Shown here piece after piece: positions 27,671 through 35,925 of a stretch of DNA of 64,000 nucleotides. Source of the DNA: Gammaproteobacteria bacterium. GTDB lineage: Bacteria > Pseudomonadota > Gammaproteobacteria > Francisellales > CACEW01. The position numbers and the translations under genes are program-made. The stretch covers positions 22,437-86,436 of the forward strand of contig JAQSYQ010000006.1 in assembly GCA_029256015.1 (NCBI GenBank), given 5' to 3'. The notes beneath the pieces were generated by a model. It made no database searches and was not told the origin of the DNA. It was given only the letters and a program-made list of their open reading frames with translations. The stretch's first letter is position 1. Every line of letters starts with the position of its first letter.

Positions 27671-28042
27671 ATGCAGATTAATGCAATGGTAGAAGGCAAT
27701 AGGCTAACTCTTACATGCGGTACAGAAGAAGACTATGGCACTATTGTTGAAGGTCTTCAAGCAGCTATTGAAATTATTTATAAATTAAAAGATTCCAGAG
27801 AAACCGCACCAAGAGGCTGTTTATATAAAATAGCAGATGAAAATCCAAAAAAATTGCGAGTGCTAATTGAAGATACATCTGGTGAGGTAGACCCTATAAC
27901 AAAGCGCTTTAAAGGCATAGATCAGGTTTTAGCAACACTTCCCTCCTGTACTCTAACTAAAAAAGATGTTCTACCTTGTATGCAGACCCTAGAAGTTAGA
28001 CCGGCTACAGGAGCAGGTTCTCAGGTTCCACCAAGATTATAG
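27671..28042 (+). CDS. Hypothetical protein, partner of the OspF/SpvC-like gene
   Basis: I do not recognise this 123-residue soluble protein. It alternates beta-like (LTLTCGTEEDYGTIV, KLRVLIED) and helical stretches and ends GAGSQVPPRL, a Pro-containing tail like those of nearby accessory genes. It starts 24 bp after the preceding stop, with AGGAG a few bases before the ATG, so the two genes are co-transcribed. Small size and position would suit a chaperone or a second effector, but nothing in the sequence decides this. Confidence 0.65.
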   Translation: MQINAMVEGNRLTLTCGTEEDYGTIVEGLQAAIEIIYKLKDSRETAPRGCLYKIADENPKKLRVLIEDTSGEVDPITKRFKGIDQVLATLPSCTLTKKDVLPCMQTLEVRPATGAGSQVPPRL

Positions 28043-28062
28043 ATACTAAATCATTAGTGGAT

Positions 28063-28428
28063 TTAAGCCGGCCTAGCAATGAGATAGACGCCGATAATAA
28101 TCACGCCGATTCCGATTATTCGACTTAAAGATAGGTCTTCTCCAAATAAATAATAGGCAGCTACAGCATTCACGATATAGCCAATGCTGAGCATTGGATA
28201 AGCGAAGCTGACTTCTACTCGAGAAAGAACCAGCAGCCAAACTAATACGCTAAAAACATAGCAGCATAACCCTCCTAAAATAAAAGGATTGGTGGCCGCC
28301 TGCAAACCGATTGGCAAAGCATTGTGAAGGCTAAAGCTAAAATGTCCAATTCGGTCCATACCGCCTTTGAGCAGCAATTGCGCTCCAGCGTTAAGAAAAA
28401 CTCCTAATAAAATTAATGCGAACATCAT
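28063..28428 (-). CDS. Small four-helix EamA/SMR-like membrane protein (ArnE/ArnF-like)
   Basis: The protein is about 121 residues when started at ATG 28428, which AGGAG precedes at 7 bp; an in-frame ATG at 28467 lacks a ribosome site. It has four transmembrane helices: FALILLGVFLNAGAQLLLKG, a segment in the CCYVFSVLVWLLVL area, YPMLSIGYIVNAVAAYYLF, and IIGIGVIIIGVYLIA. This is the layout of ArnE/ArnF, the subunits proposed to flip undecaprenyl-phosphate-L-Ara4N to the periplasm. The position between arnT and arnC (ignoring the inserted plus-strand pair) supports this. Only one such subunit is present here. Confidence 0.72.
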   Translation of the reverse strand: MMFALILLGVFLNAGAQLLLKGGMDRIGHFSFSLHNALPIGLQAATNPFILGGLCCYVFSVLVWLLVLSRVEVSFAYPMLSIGYIVNAVAAYYLFGEDLSLSRIIGIGVIIIGVYLIARPA

Positions 28429-28565
28429 GTGAACACTCCTAGAAATTGATGGTTTATCGCCAGGCAATTTGATTTTAAGAATCGCAGTGTATAACTAATA
28501 TATAAGGCTCGCAAGAATCAAAACAGCTCTGTTTGGCGATAATAGAGCAATTTATAGATTGCCCA

Positions 28566-30230
28566 TTAAGCTTTCTTATTGCTAACCAACACATCTTGCT
28601 GGGTTTGGTCAATGACAAATAGATTGTGGTAGGCGGATTGAGACTGATAGTCGCCTTGGCTCATTATCGCATAAACCGTTTGGGGGCTTTGCCAGAGCTG
28701 CCAAAGCTGGTCATCATCAATCATCCAGTTTTTTGAATCAGGTTGAATTCCCATGCCATAGCTAAGCTCATCTTGCCAATCAACAATAAGGATTTTGCGC
28801 TGAATATAGTAGGGTAGGTCTTGGTAATAAGTCCTAAAACTGACTACCACTGCATTAGGATTGGCTTGCAATAAAGGCTTTAAATCCATGGCTAGCGGCT
28901 CGATGGATCGATTGACTATATAAGGAGCGGCTACCCATACCAAGTTCATAACAATCCAGGGCAGAATAATCATGCTAATAATGCTGTGCTTAAATTTATT
29001 TTTACAGCAGAAATAAATATTAAGAAGCCCTGTCACTAAAAAGCATAAGGATGTCAAAATAATCATACTATAAGTGAAGTGGGCATTGCTAAGAGCTTGG
29101 AATTTTGGAGTAAACGGCAAGCCGATGCTCAAAATCAAACATAAGGCAACAAATAGCCCGATGCTGATTTTCTGATTTTTAACTAAAGCTTGCTCCCAGC
29201 GAGCATCAATATAGCAGGCGGTCAAAATCGACAATGGCGCAATAATGGGGAGTAAATAAGGGATTAAAATAGAATGAGAGCAGGCAAAAAATAAGGTGAT
29301 AGCGCCTGCCCAGATTAGAAGAAACATAGCATCAGGGGAGTGATGTCTTAGGGCCCATTTAGGCAGATTGTATCGAACAGTTTGTACTATCCAAACTGTC
29401 CAAGGAAAGAAACCGAATAATACAACAGCCATATAGCTTGATAGGGGCATAGCCCGATGTTCTATTGGGGTAGCATAGCGAGCAAACTGCTGAACAATAA
29501 AAAACTCATGGAAGAAACTAGGCACAACCCTTTGAGTCAAAATAATCCAAGGCAGAATAACCAGCATAAACAAAACAAGGCCGCTTGCTATCTTCATTTG
29601 TTTTAAAACATACCAGCGGTTTAATATCAAAATCCAAAGCCCGATAATCATCATGGGAAAAACGATCCCAATTAAGCCTTTGCTCAAAAAAGCCAGGCCA
29701 GCGGCAATATAGGCAAACCAGAAGTATAGGTTTTGTTTCATGCCAAAAGAGCGCAGTCCTAACATAAAGCTAAGTAAGCTTACGGTCATAAAGAAGCTTA
29801 AGCCCGCATCGGTCGTTAACATGTGGTTGATAGCAATATAAAGAAGGGCGCTGCTCGAAATTAATGTGGCTAAAATCCCACAGCGACGGTTAAATAAGCT
29901 GCGGCTGGCGTAGTAAATGCTCAAACAGCCTAGTACTGAAAAGCAGCCGTTAACTGCTCTTGCAGCCCAATTGCTGTAACCGAAAATATGAATAAAAAAA
30001 GCGGTGAACCAGTAAACCAAGGGGGGCTTTTCAAAGTAAATGATCCCATTGAGATGAGGGACTAGAAAATTGCCAGATGCCAGCATTTCTCTTGGAATTT
30101 CAGCATAGCGGCCTTCATCCGGAGTAAATAGGCTGGGAATGCCCAGAGTAATAAAAGAGACAATGCCTATAATAAAGCAAAGCCAAAGCATATCGGTTAG
30201 CCAAGTTCGGTCAAAGTGGTTTCTATTCAT
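28566..30230 (-). CDS. arnT: ArnT-like lipid A glycosyltransferase (GT83/PMT family)
   Basis: This 554-residue protein has about twelve transmembrane segments and the family's first periplasmic loop, SLFTPDEGRYAEIPREML, with the catalytic Asp-Glu pair, then NGIIYFEKPPLVYWFTA. ArnT transfers L-Ara4N from undecaprenyl phosphate to lipid A phosphates on the periplasmic face, lowering negative charge and giving resistance to cationic peptides. It lies upstream of the ArnE/F-like gene on the same strand. Other sugars can be used by relatives, so the donor is inferred from ugd/arnA/arnC nearby. Confidence 0.85.
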   Translation of the reverse strand: MNRNHFDRTWLTDMLWLCFIIGIVSFITLGIPSLFTPDEGRYAEIPREMLASGNFLVPHLNGIIYFEKPPLVYWFTAFFIHIFGYSNWAARAVNGCFSVLGCLSIYYASRSLFNRRCGILATLISSSALLYIAINHMLTTDAGLSFFMTVSLLSFMLGLRSFGMKQNLYFWFAYIAAGLAFLSKGLIGIVFPMMIIGLWILILNRWYVLKQMKIASGLVLFMLVILPWIILTQRVVPSFFHEFFIVQQFARYATPIEHRAMPLSSYMAVVLFGFFPWTVWIVQTVRYNLPKWALRHHSPDAMFLLIWAGAITLFFACSHSILIPYLLPIIAPLSILTACYIDARWEQALVKNQKISIGLFVALCLILSIGLPFTPKFQALSNAHFTYSMIILTSLCFLVTGLLNIYFCCKNKFKHSIISMIILPWIVMNLVWVAAPYIVNRSIEPLAMDLKPLLQANPNAVVVSFRTYYQDLPYYIQRKILIVDWQDELSYGMGIQPDSKNWMIDDDQLWQLWQSPQTVYAIMSQGDYQSQSAYHNLFVIDQTQQDVLVSNKKA

Positions 30231-30361
30231 TAATCTATTACTTCACGCTATAAATAATCGCAAACGATAGCATTATTCCTTTGCTTGCAAAAGAGGGGAA
30301 ATAGCTTACAGCACTTTTATATTATAAAATGTGCTCGTCTAACTCCTAGGGGAATTTGGCT

Positions 30362-31420
30362 ATGACTCGACTAAATGATAGACCTGCCATTGATTCATCG
30401 ATAGATGAAAACTCACTTGGCTTTCTTATAGCTGCATATCCGCTTCCTGTACTGGAAACAATCTATCAAGGATTTACTGAAAGGCGTTTAAACTCGATTC
30501 ACAGTATAAAAGCCATTCAAGATCTAAAAAATATAGAAAGGCTGTTAAGAGAAAATGCAGGGATAACTACTCTTGGTATTATGGAGTCATATTTGCCTCT
30601 ACTCACTGCTATAAATAAAGCGATTGCTGACTATGTTTCAGTATGCCAGAAAAGCATGATTTCGAGTAGCTTTTCACAGGTTTCCTGTGCGATAGAGTAT
30701 CAGGCGCTGCTTAATGTTTATATAGAGCATCCTAAGGCAATTGGTTTGGCGACTTTAAAAGAAATGTCCACTTATTTACGTGAACACCCACAAGATACTG
30801 CCATACAAAAGCTTATTGATGAAAAAAAAGAGGAAATGCAAATATACAGGGATGAGGGCCGAATGATTCATGCTCATGGAGGGCTGCTTAATGGCCGATC
30901 TTCTTTTGGGTTTTTTATCTGCTCCCTTATGATGTTAGCCTTTAGAGCTATTTTATCTCCCTCCAAAAATTATAATTGGCATTCGGCTGGACTAGACTTA
31001 CTCAGTCTGATGGTAATTATTTTTGGGGGAGTGGTGGTAGATGGTATAACTAATGATGTTGATGCCAGGGAAATAATAAGGTTCCCAAAATTAAATCCGT
31101 CTGAGTTCAATAGCCTGGGGCGTACTTTCACTCAGGAAGGGTTGCAAACCTGGTTTGAAAGCTATAAAGGATCTATTGGCGCGCTTGAATTTTCTCAACA
31201 TGCCAGGAAAAAACTTTTAATAAGTGCAGCGCTCGTTACTATGCTGTTTGTTTATCAAGTTTTGCAAATGCCCAAACTAGCCCCCGCATCAGCTGCACTT
31301 GCATTAAACGCTTTGTGCTTTATAGCAGGGGCTTATCGTGATCTTGGCGGGGATAGGTTCTCTCGCTATGTGAATAGATATGAGCTTGCAGGATTAGAGC
31401 AGCCTGCTTCACCGGTTTAA
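30362..31420 (+). CDS. Hypothetical membrane protein with four transmembrane segments
   Basis: The protein is about 352 residues when started at ATG 30362 (AGGGGA upstream); an in-frame TTG at 30356 is less likely. The N-terminal about 185 residues are soluble and helical. Two pairs of hydrophobic helices follow: around FGFFICSLMMLAFRAIL and DLLSLMVIIFGGVVVDGI, then LLISAALVTMLFVYQVL and ASAALALNALCFIAGAY, with a soluble loop between. The tail ends EQPASPV. I do not recognise the family. The architecture (large soluble N-terminus plus membrane hairpins, short Pro-containing tail, no signal peptide) is common among Legionellales effectors, but that is only suggestive. Confidence 0.65.
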   Translation: MTRLNDRPAIDSSIDENSLGFLIAAYPLPVLETIYQGFTERRLNSIHSIKAIQDLKNIERLLRENAGITTLGIMESYLPLLTAINKAIADYVSVCQKSMISSSFSQVSCAIEYQALLNVYIEHPKAIGLATLKEMSTYLREHPQDTAIQKLIDEKKEEMQIYRDEGRMIHAHGGLLNGRSSFGFFICSLMMLAFRAILSPSKNYNWHSAGLDLLSLMVIIFGGVVVDGITNDVDAREIIRFPKLNPSEFNSLGRTFTQEGLQTWFESYKGSIGALEFSQHARKKLLISAALVTMLFVYQVLQMPKLAPASAALALNALCFIAGAYRDLGGDRFSRYVNRYELAGLEQPASPV

Positions 31421-31482
31421 TTTTAAACACTGGATACTTGAGCGCTGTTCTATTATGATGAGCCATATTTCGGAGTAAAGAT

Positions 31483-31659
31483 ATGGAATTCAAAAAATAC
31501 ATGTGTGTGCTATGCGGTTTTATCTACGATGAGGCCGAAGGCTGGCCAGCTGATGGCATTGCTCCAGGGACCAAATGGGAAGATGTGCCTTTAAACTGGC
31601 AGTGCCCTGAGTGTGGGGCGGCTAAACAAGACTTCGAGATGATAGAGCTCAACGACTAA
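31483..31659 (+). CDS. rubA: Rubredoxin
   Basis: This 58-residue protein has the two iron-binding CxxCG motifs, [14 protein letters not shown] and [10 protein letters not shown]. They give an Fe(Cys)4 centre. Between them is the conserved [13 protein letters not shown]. Rubredoxins carry single electrons, for example in oxidative-stress defence or alkane oxidation. GGAG lies 8 bp before the ATG. A family C palindromic element begins at the base after the stop codon. No dedicated reductase is next to it. Confidence 0.95.
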   Translation: MEFKKYMCVLCGFIYDEAEGWPADGIAPGTKWEDVPLNWQCPECGAAKQDFEMIELND

Positions 31660-31782
31660 CAATATTTCCACTTTCGTGCTTATTCTGCGTTATTTCTCGG
31701 GCAAGCTTCCTCATGGATTAATTATACACTCCGGTAGTCGGCCTGCGGACGCCTTGTCTAAGTGACGAAATTGAAAATATTG
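31660..31782. repeat. MITE-like palindromic element, family C, copy 2
   Basis: This element is about 123 bp long. Its ends, CAATATTTCCACTTTCGTGC and CGAAATTGAAAATATTG, are imperfect inverted repeats, and the interior has CTGCGGACGCCTTG and TTTCTCGG. Reversed, it matches the element at 17919-18041 over its whole length. It begins immediately after the rubredoxin stop and has no coding capacity. Confidence 0.8.
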
Positions 31783-31791
31783 TGGCTCAAA

Positions 31792-31824
31792 TAAAAAACC
31801 CGCCTAAGTAGCGGGTTTTTCTGG
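31792..31824. terminator. Rho-independent terminator, usable from both strands
   Basis: ACCCGC (31798-31803) and GCGGGT (31811-31816) form a stem around CTAAGTA, flanked by A-run AAAAAA on the left and TTTTT on the right. It lies between rubredoxin (plus) and rpmG (minus) and can end both transcripts. Confidence 0.85.
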
Positions 31825-31906
31825 ATCCCCGATTACTGATCTTTTAGATCAGTCTCGAGGATGACGATTTTCTATAACAGCAAGCTGCCAAGAAAATCTG
31901 TCATTT
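31822..31906 (-). repeat. Dispersed palindromic repeat, family B, copy 2
   Basis: Read on the minus strand, it starts TGACAGATTTTCTTGGCAG, then a CTG..AGAAAATCGTCATCC arm and a CGGGGATCC end, matching the copy at 13261. Its middle differs and contains the palindrome CTGATCTAAAAGATCAG. The TGA at 31901-31903 is the stop codon of rpmG, just as in waaE. Confidence 0.85.
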
Positions 31907-32068
31907 AATCTTTTTCTCTTTATAGATAACGTGCTTACGAACCACTGGATCGTATTTGCTCATTTCCATTTTTTCTGGAGTGTTTTGCTTATTTTTCAAA
32001 GTGGTATAGAAATGACCGGTTCCTGCGGTGGATTCCAGTTTGATTTTTTCGGTTTTACCTTTTGCCAT
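31901..32068 (-). CDS. rpmG: 50S ribosomal protein L33
   Basis: This 55-residue protein reads [20 protein letters not shown], then [20 protein letters not shown], then [15 protein letters not shown], the full L33 of gammaproteobacterial type. There is no CxxC zinc motif, so it is the zinc-independent form. It follows rpmB by 11 bp, the usual rpmBG operon. The stop codon TGA lies within family B repeat sequence. Confidence 0.97.
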   Translation of the reverse strand: MAKGKTEKIKLESTAGTGHFYTTLKNKQNTPEKMEMSKYDPVVRKHVIYKEKKIK

Positions 32069-32079
32069 GATCCTGTTCC

Positions 32080-32316
32080 TTAAATTTTGTTGCCGTTAGC
32101 GCGAAGTTCAGCTAAAACTGCATCAATACCATTTTTATCAACGGTACGCATTGCTTTGTGGCTCAAACGCAGTTTAACGAAGCGGTTTTCTGACTCCACC
32201 CAAAAGCGATGAGTGTGCAAATTAGGCAAGAAACGGCGCTTGGTTTTATTATGAGCGTGAGAGACGTTATTGCCGACGGCGGGACGCTTCCCTGTCAATT
32301 GGCATACTCTAGACAT
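32080..32316 (-). CDS. rpmB: 50S ribosomal protein L28
   Basis: This 78-residue protein has the family's exact length in E. coli. [20 protein letters not shown] at the start and [20 protein letters not shown] later are diagnostic. It is the first gene of the rpmB-rpmG ribosomal operon on the minus strand. The region between it and the divergent OPT transporter (about 165 bp) must hold its promoter. Confidence 0.98.
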   Translation of the reverse strand: MSRVCQLTGKRPAVGNNVSHAHNKTKRRFLPNLHTHRFWVESENRFVKLRLSHKAMRTVDKNGIDAVLAELRANGNKI

Positions 32317-32480
32317 GTTAATCCTCCAACAAATCCTTAAAATGAAAAGGCGTAATTTATACCAAGTTTTATGCTTTGATGCAAGGACAATGTTCGAGTA
32401 TTTTATTTTTAGTGCATTTATCGGCTAATTCGAGTTAAACTATCACGTTTTTACTGAGTAATACGCCAAAAAGGAATGAG

Positions 32481-34463
32481 ATGAGCTCCGAAGACAATAA
32501 ACCTTTAATCCCCGCTTCAACAATTCTGCCAGAATTTACTATAAAAGCGATTATTTTGTCTCTTATTTTAGCAGCGGTATTGGCAGCTTCTAATGCCTAC
32601 CTTGCTCTAAAACTTGGCCAAACTATTTCGGCTTCCATTCCTGCTTCTGTACTGGCTTTGGGAGTGCTTCGCTTTTTCAAAAACTCCAATGTGCTTGAAA
32701 GCAACTTAGCCCAAACCGCAGCTTCGGCAGGGGAAGGAGTGGCAGCGGCTATTTCCTTTGTATTGCCGGCGATGATATTAGTTCATGCCTGGATTGGATT
32801 TCCTTATTGGGAAACCACTTTGGTTACCATGGTGGGTGGCTTGCTTGGGGTAATGTTTTCTATTCCATTGCGTCCTATTCTATTGAATTTACCAGAATTG
32901 AGTTTCCCTGAGGGCACTGCAATCGGTAATGTATTAAAGGCCAGTACCCAGGGTGGCTCCCAAATGAAGTTTTTGGCCCAGGGTGGCCTAGTTGGGGCAG
33001 CACTAAGTTTTGCTCAGGACGGTTTGCAGTTTATTTCCGATAACTGGCAGATATGGACCTATACCCGCCAAAGTTTATTTGGAATCGGGATCGGTTTTTC
33101 ACCCGCATTGGTTGCAGCGGGTTATATAGTTGGAATACGAGTAGGCTTTAGCTTGTTTGTTGGTGTGATTCTGGGTTGGGTAATGGTATTGCCCGCTTTA
33201 GCCATGCATTTTCATGAACCTCACACGACAGACGCCTATGATGCAGCGATGGACTTGTGGTCCAATCATTTAAGGTTTGTCGGTGTGGGAACAATGTTAG
33301 TCGGGGGCTTTTTCACCTTGGCCCAACTGATTAGGCCTATTATTAAAGGGTTTTCCCGTTCATGGGAAGCCATGGGTAAAGCTAAAAATTCAGTCGAGGG
33401 GGTGCCTCGTACTGAAAAAGATATTCCTACCCCTTATGTTTTATTAGGTTTAGCCTTGTTAACTTTGGCTTTATTGCCTCTTATCGGTCACTATATTTTA
33501 AGTTTGCAAGTTTTGAATCATCGCTTTGATTTGCTGATTACGACTGTATTTTCTGTATGCTATGTATTTGTGATAGGTTTTATTTTGGCAACAATTTGCG
33601 GTTACTTCACAGGGCTGATCGGCTCATCAAACAACCCATTGTCCGGTGTACTGATTATTGCCGTGATTATATTGTCTTTGCTGTATTTGGTGCTTTTCCA
33701 CGGTTATATAGCTACTCAAGGGACCCGCGTTATTTCATTGGTTATTTTGGTTATTACGATTATTGCAGCTGCTGCGTCCATTGCTAATGAAAACATTCAG
33801 GACCTAAAAGCCGGCCAGATGGTTGGAGCGACTCCTTGGAAACAGCAATTAATGCTAGCCTTAGGTGTGATCGTATCGGCTTTAATTATAGCCCCAGTGC
33901 TTGATTTACTGTTTAATGCTTATGGAATTGCCGGCGTTTATCCTCGCCCTGGAATGGACCCTTCGCAAATGTTAGCTGCGCCTCAAGCAAGTTTGATGGC
34001 GGCTGTAGCTCAAGGTGTCATTATGCACCATTTAGAGTGGAATATGATCGGCTTAGGTGGCCTGTTGGCAATCGGAACGATTATTGTCGATCGCTATTTG
34101 CGTGGCAAAAATAAGTGCTTGCCTACTCTGGCGGTCGGTTTAGGAATTTATTTGCCTCCAGAAGTGATTACGCCGGCTGTGATTGGCGCTTTTGTAAACT
34201 ACGCGGTAAAACTTTATTTAGCTAAAAGGGAAAGCGGCAGTGTAATTGACAACCCTCGCTATAACCGAGGTGTATTACTGGCCTGTGGCCTGGTGGCTGG
34301 AAGCGCTTTAATGGGCGTGCTTTTGGCAATTCCTTTCGTGATCGCGGGCAACTCCAGCGTCCTGGCGATAGTAGGGCCAAACTTCACCATGATTGCTAAC
34401 ATATTAGGTATGGTCTGTTTGGTAGGTCTTGGCGCTTGGCTGTATAGAACGGCAACTCGCTAA
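32481..34463 (+). CDS. Oligopeptide transporter, OPT family
   Basis: This 660-residue protein has about fourteen to sixteen hydrophobic segments. OPT landmarks are the N-terminal EFTIKAIILSLILAAVLAA and NAYLALKLGQTISASIPASV, then the ELSFPEGTAIGNVLKAST motif and the LGVGLGIYLPPE-like segment (AVGLGIYLPPEV). The family imports tri- to hexapeptides or metal-peptide complexes by proton symport. It fits an organism feeding on host peptides, together with the POT carrier at 55699. A family A repeat starts right at its stop codon. Confidence 0.92.
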   Translation: MSSEDNKPLIPASTILPEFTIKAIILSLILAAVLAASNAYLALKLGQTISASIPASVLALGVLRFFKNSNVLESNLAQTAASAGEGVAAAISFVLPAMILVHAWIGFPYWETTLVTMVGGLLGVMFSIPLRPILLNLPELSFPEGTAIGNVLKASTQGGSQMKFLAQGGLVGAALSFAQDGLQFISDNWQIWTYTRQSLFGIGIGFSPALVAAGYIVGIRVGFSLFVGVILGWVMVLPALAMHFHEPHTTDAYDAAMDLWSNHLRFVGVGTMLVGGFFTLAQLIRPIIKGFSRSWEAMGKAKNSVEGVPRTEKDIPTPYVLLGLALLTLALLPLIGHYILSLQVLNHRFDLLITTVFSVCYVFVIGFILATICGYFTGLIGSSNNPLSGVLIIAVIILSLLYLVLFHGYIATQGTRVISLVILVITIIAAAASIANENIQDLKAGQMVGATPWKQQLMLALGVIVSALIIAPVLDLLFNAYGIAGVYPRPGMDPSQMLAAPQASLMAAVAQGVIMHHLEWNMIGLGGLLAIGTIIVDRYLRGKNKCLPTLAVGLGIYLPPEVITPAVIGAFVNYAVKLYLAKRESGSVIDNPRYNRGVLLACGLVAGSALMGVLLAIPFVIAGNSSVLAIVGPNFTMIANILGMVCLVGLGAWLYRTATR

Positions 34464-34589
34464 ATCCCCTCTCGTTCCCCCTTTTTCTAAGGGGGATGTT
34501 CTTAAATCCTTTAAAGTACCCTCCTTTTTAAAGAAGGGCAGGGTGGATTTAAGTTTCCCTCCTTTTCTAAAGGAGGGCTAGGGTGGATT
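34464..34589. repeat. Palindromic repeat family A between convergent OPT and radC genes
   Basis: Three related modules in a row occur here, each a short CCCTTT/AAAGGG or CCTCC/GGAGG palindrome: CCCCCTTTTTCTAAGGGGG, ACCCTCCTTTTTAAAGAAGG and CCCTCCTTTTCTAAAGGAGG. The last is followed by GCTAGGGTGGATTTTA. The final TTA is the (reverse) stop codon of radC. Confidence 0.9.
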
Positions 34590-35264
34590 TTATAGCTTTT
34601 TAAGCTCAGCAAAAGAACAGTATTCCGAATCGCCGATAATAATATGATCTAGAACCCTGACATCAATCTCCAGCAGCAAGCTTTTTAGGCGCTGAGTAAG
34701 TTCGATATCTTCTGCACTTGGCCGGGCATCTCCTGAAGGATGATTGTGCCCAAAAATAACGGCCGAGGCATTAAATTTAAGGCATCGGCGAATAATTTCT
34801 CTGGGGTAAATTGTGGCTTGGTCAACGCTGCCTGAAAATAAATCCTCACAGGCCAATACTTTGTTTTGGCAGTCTAAAAATAAGACCACAAAGTTTTCAT
34901 TGATCTGATCTCGAAGAGCGTGCCGAAAAAAATCAATCACCTGAGAGGGGTTTCGTAAGCTTTTGCCTTTATTGAGCTTTTCTTTCATCTGTCTTTTTAT
35001 CATTTCTGCAGCAGCCTGCAATTCAATATAATGGGTTTTTCCTATTCCCTTAATGGAACAAAAACTGGATTGATCAGCCCCTAGCAATTGCCTTAAGCCG
35101 CCAAATTTTGCCAAAAGCTCATGAGCTAAATCCACGGCGCTTTTACCCGGTATTCCGGTTCGCAAAAATATCGCTAATAACTCGGCGTCACTTAAGCTGT
35201 TCGGGCCTTCAGTTAAGAATTTTTCACGAGGCCGCATATTTTTCGGTAAGGTTTTGATTAGCAT
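34590..35264 (-). CDS. radC: RadC-family JAB/MPN-domain protein
   Basis: This 224-residue protein has an N-terminal helix-hairpin-helix region (LLGADQSSFCSIKGIGKTHY) preceded by NSLSDAELLAIFLRTG. Its C-terminal metalloprotease-like domain has FGHNHPSGDARPSAEDIEL, the JAMM HxHPSGDxxPSxxD motif. RadC proteins are widespread; a DNA-repair role was proposed and later questioned, so the true function is open. The stop codon is formed by a family A repeat. It is divergent from dut. Confidence 0.95.
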   Translation of the reverse strand: MLIKTLPKNMRPREKFLTEGPNSLSDAELLAIFLRTGIPGKSAVDLAHELLAKFGGLRQLLGADQSSFCSIKGIGKTHYIELQAAAEMIKRQMKEKLNKGKSLRNPSQVIDFFRHALRDQINENFVVLFLDCQNKVLACEDLFSGSVDQATIYPREIIRRCLKFNASAVIFGHNHPSGDARPSAEDIELTQRLKSLLLEIDVRVLDHIIIGDSEYCSFAELKKL

Positions 35265-35373
35265 ATTGAGACAAGGCTGTGATACAGTTTAATCAGATTA
35301 GTTTATTTTTTGTACAGATACAAGGCTGCCACTATCGTAATCTATTATGACTTAACTACTATTCAGGAATATT

Positions 35374-35832
35374 ATGAAGCCCAGCATCCAAGTTAAAATT
35401 CTTAACCCTAAAGTAAGTAAAGACTTTCCTTTGCCACAATACGCTACCCCAGGCTCAGCCGGCTTAGATTTAAGGGCATGTTTAGATCAAGCTCTAGAGC
35501 TTAATCCAGGAGAATGCAAACTCATCCCCACAGGAATAGCCATTTATATCGGCGATCCTAATTTGGCTGCCTTGATTTTACCAAGATCAGGTTTAGGCCA
35601 TAAGCACGGAATTGTCTTGGGAAATTTGGTGGGGTTGATTGACTCAGATTATCAAGGCGAGCTTATGATATCTTGCTGGAACCGTGGACAAACTGCTTTT
35701 ACTATTCAGCCCGGAGAGAGAATTGCTCAATTAGTATTGGTGCCCGTTGTGCAAGCTGAATTTAATGTAGTTAATGAGTTTGCAGCAACCCAGCGTGGAG
35801 CCGGTGGTTTTGGTTCAAGCGGAACCAAATAA
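35374..35832 (+). CDS. dut: dUTP diphosphatase
   Basis: This 152-residue protein has all five trimeric dUTPase motifs: [49 protein letters not shown] and [10 protein letters not shown]. It hydrolyses dUTP to dUMP and pyrophosphate, which prevents uracil entering DNA and feeds thymidylate synthesis. AGGAAT lies just before the ATG. In many gammaproteobacteria dut is near radC and coaBC, consistent with this divergent pair. Confidence 0.97.
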   Translation: MKPSIQVKILNPKVSKDFPLPQYATPGSAGLDLRACLDQALELNPGECKLIPTGIAIYIGDPNLAALILPRSGLGHKHGIVLGNLVGLIDSDYQGELMISCWNRGQTAFTIQPGERIAQLVLVPVVQAEFNVVNEFAATQRGAGGFGSSGTK

Positions 35833-35925
35833 TTTATCGCTATATTAATCAAGCATATAACATTGCTTGTAAATCCATAGCCGTCTGCATAGAATGAAAA
35901 TTCTTGAGTCCATTAGGAACTTTCT

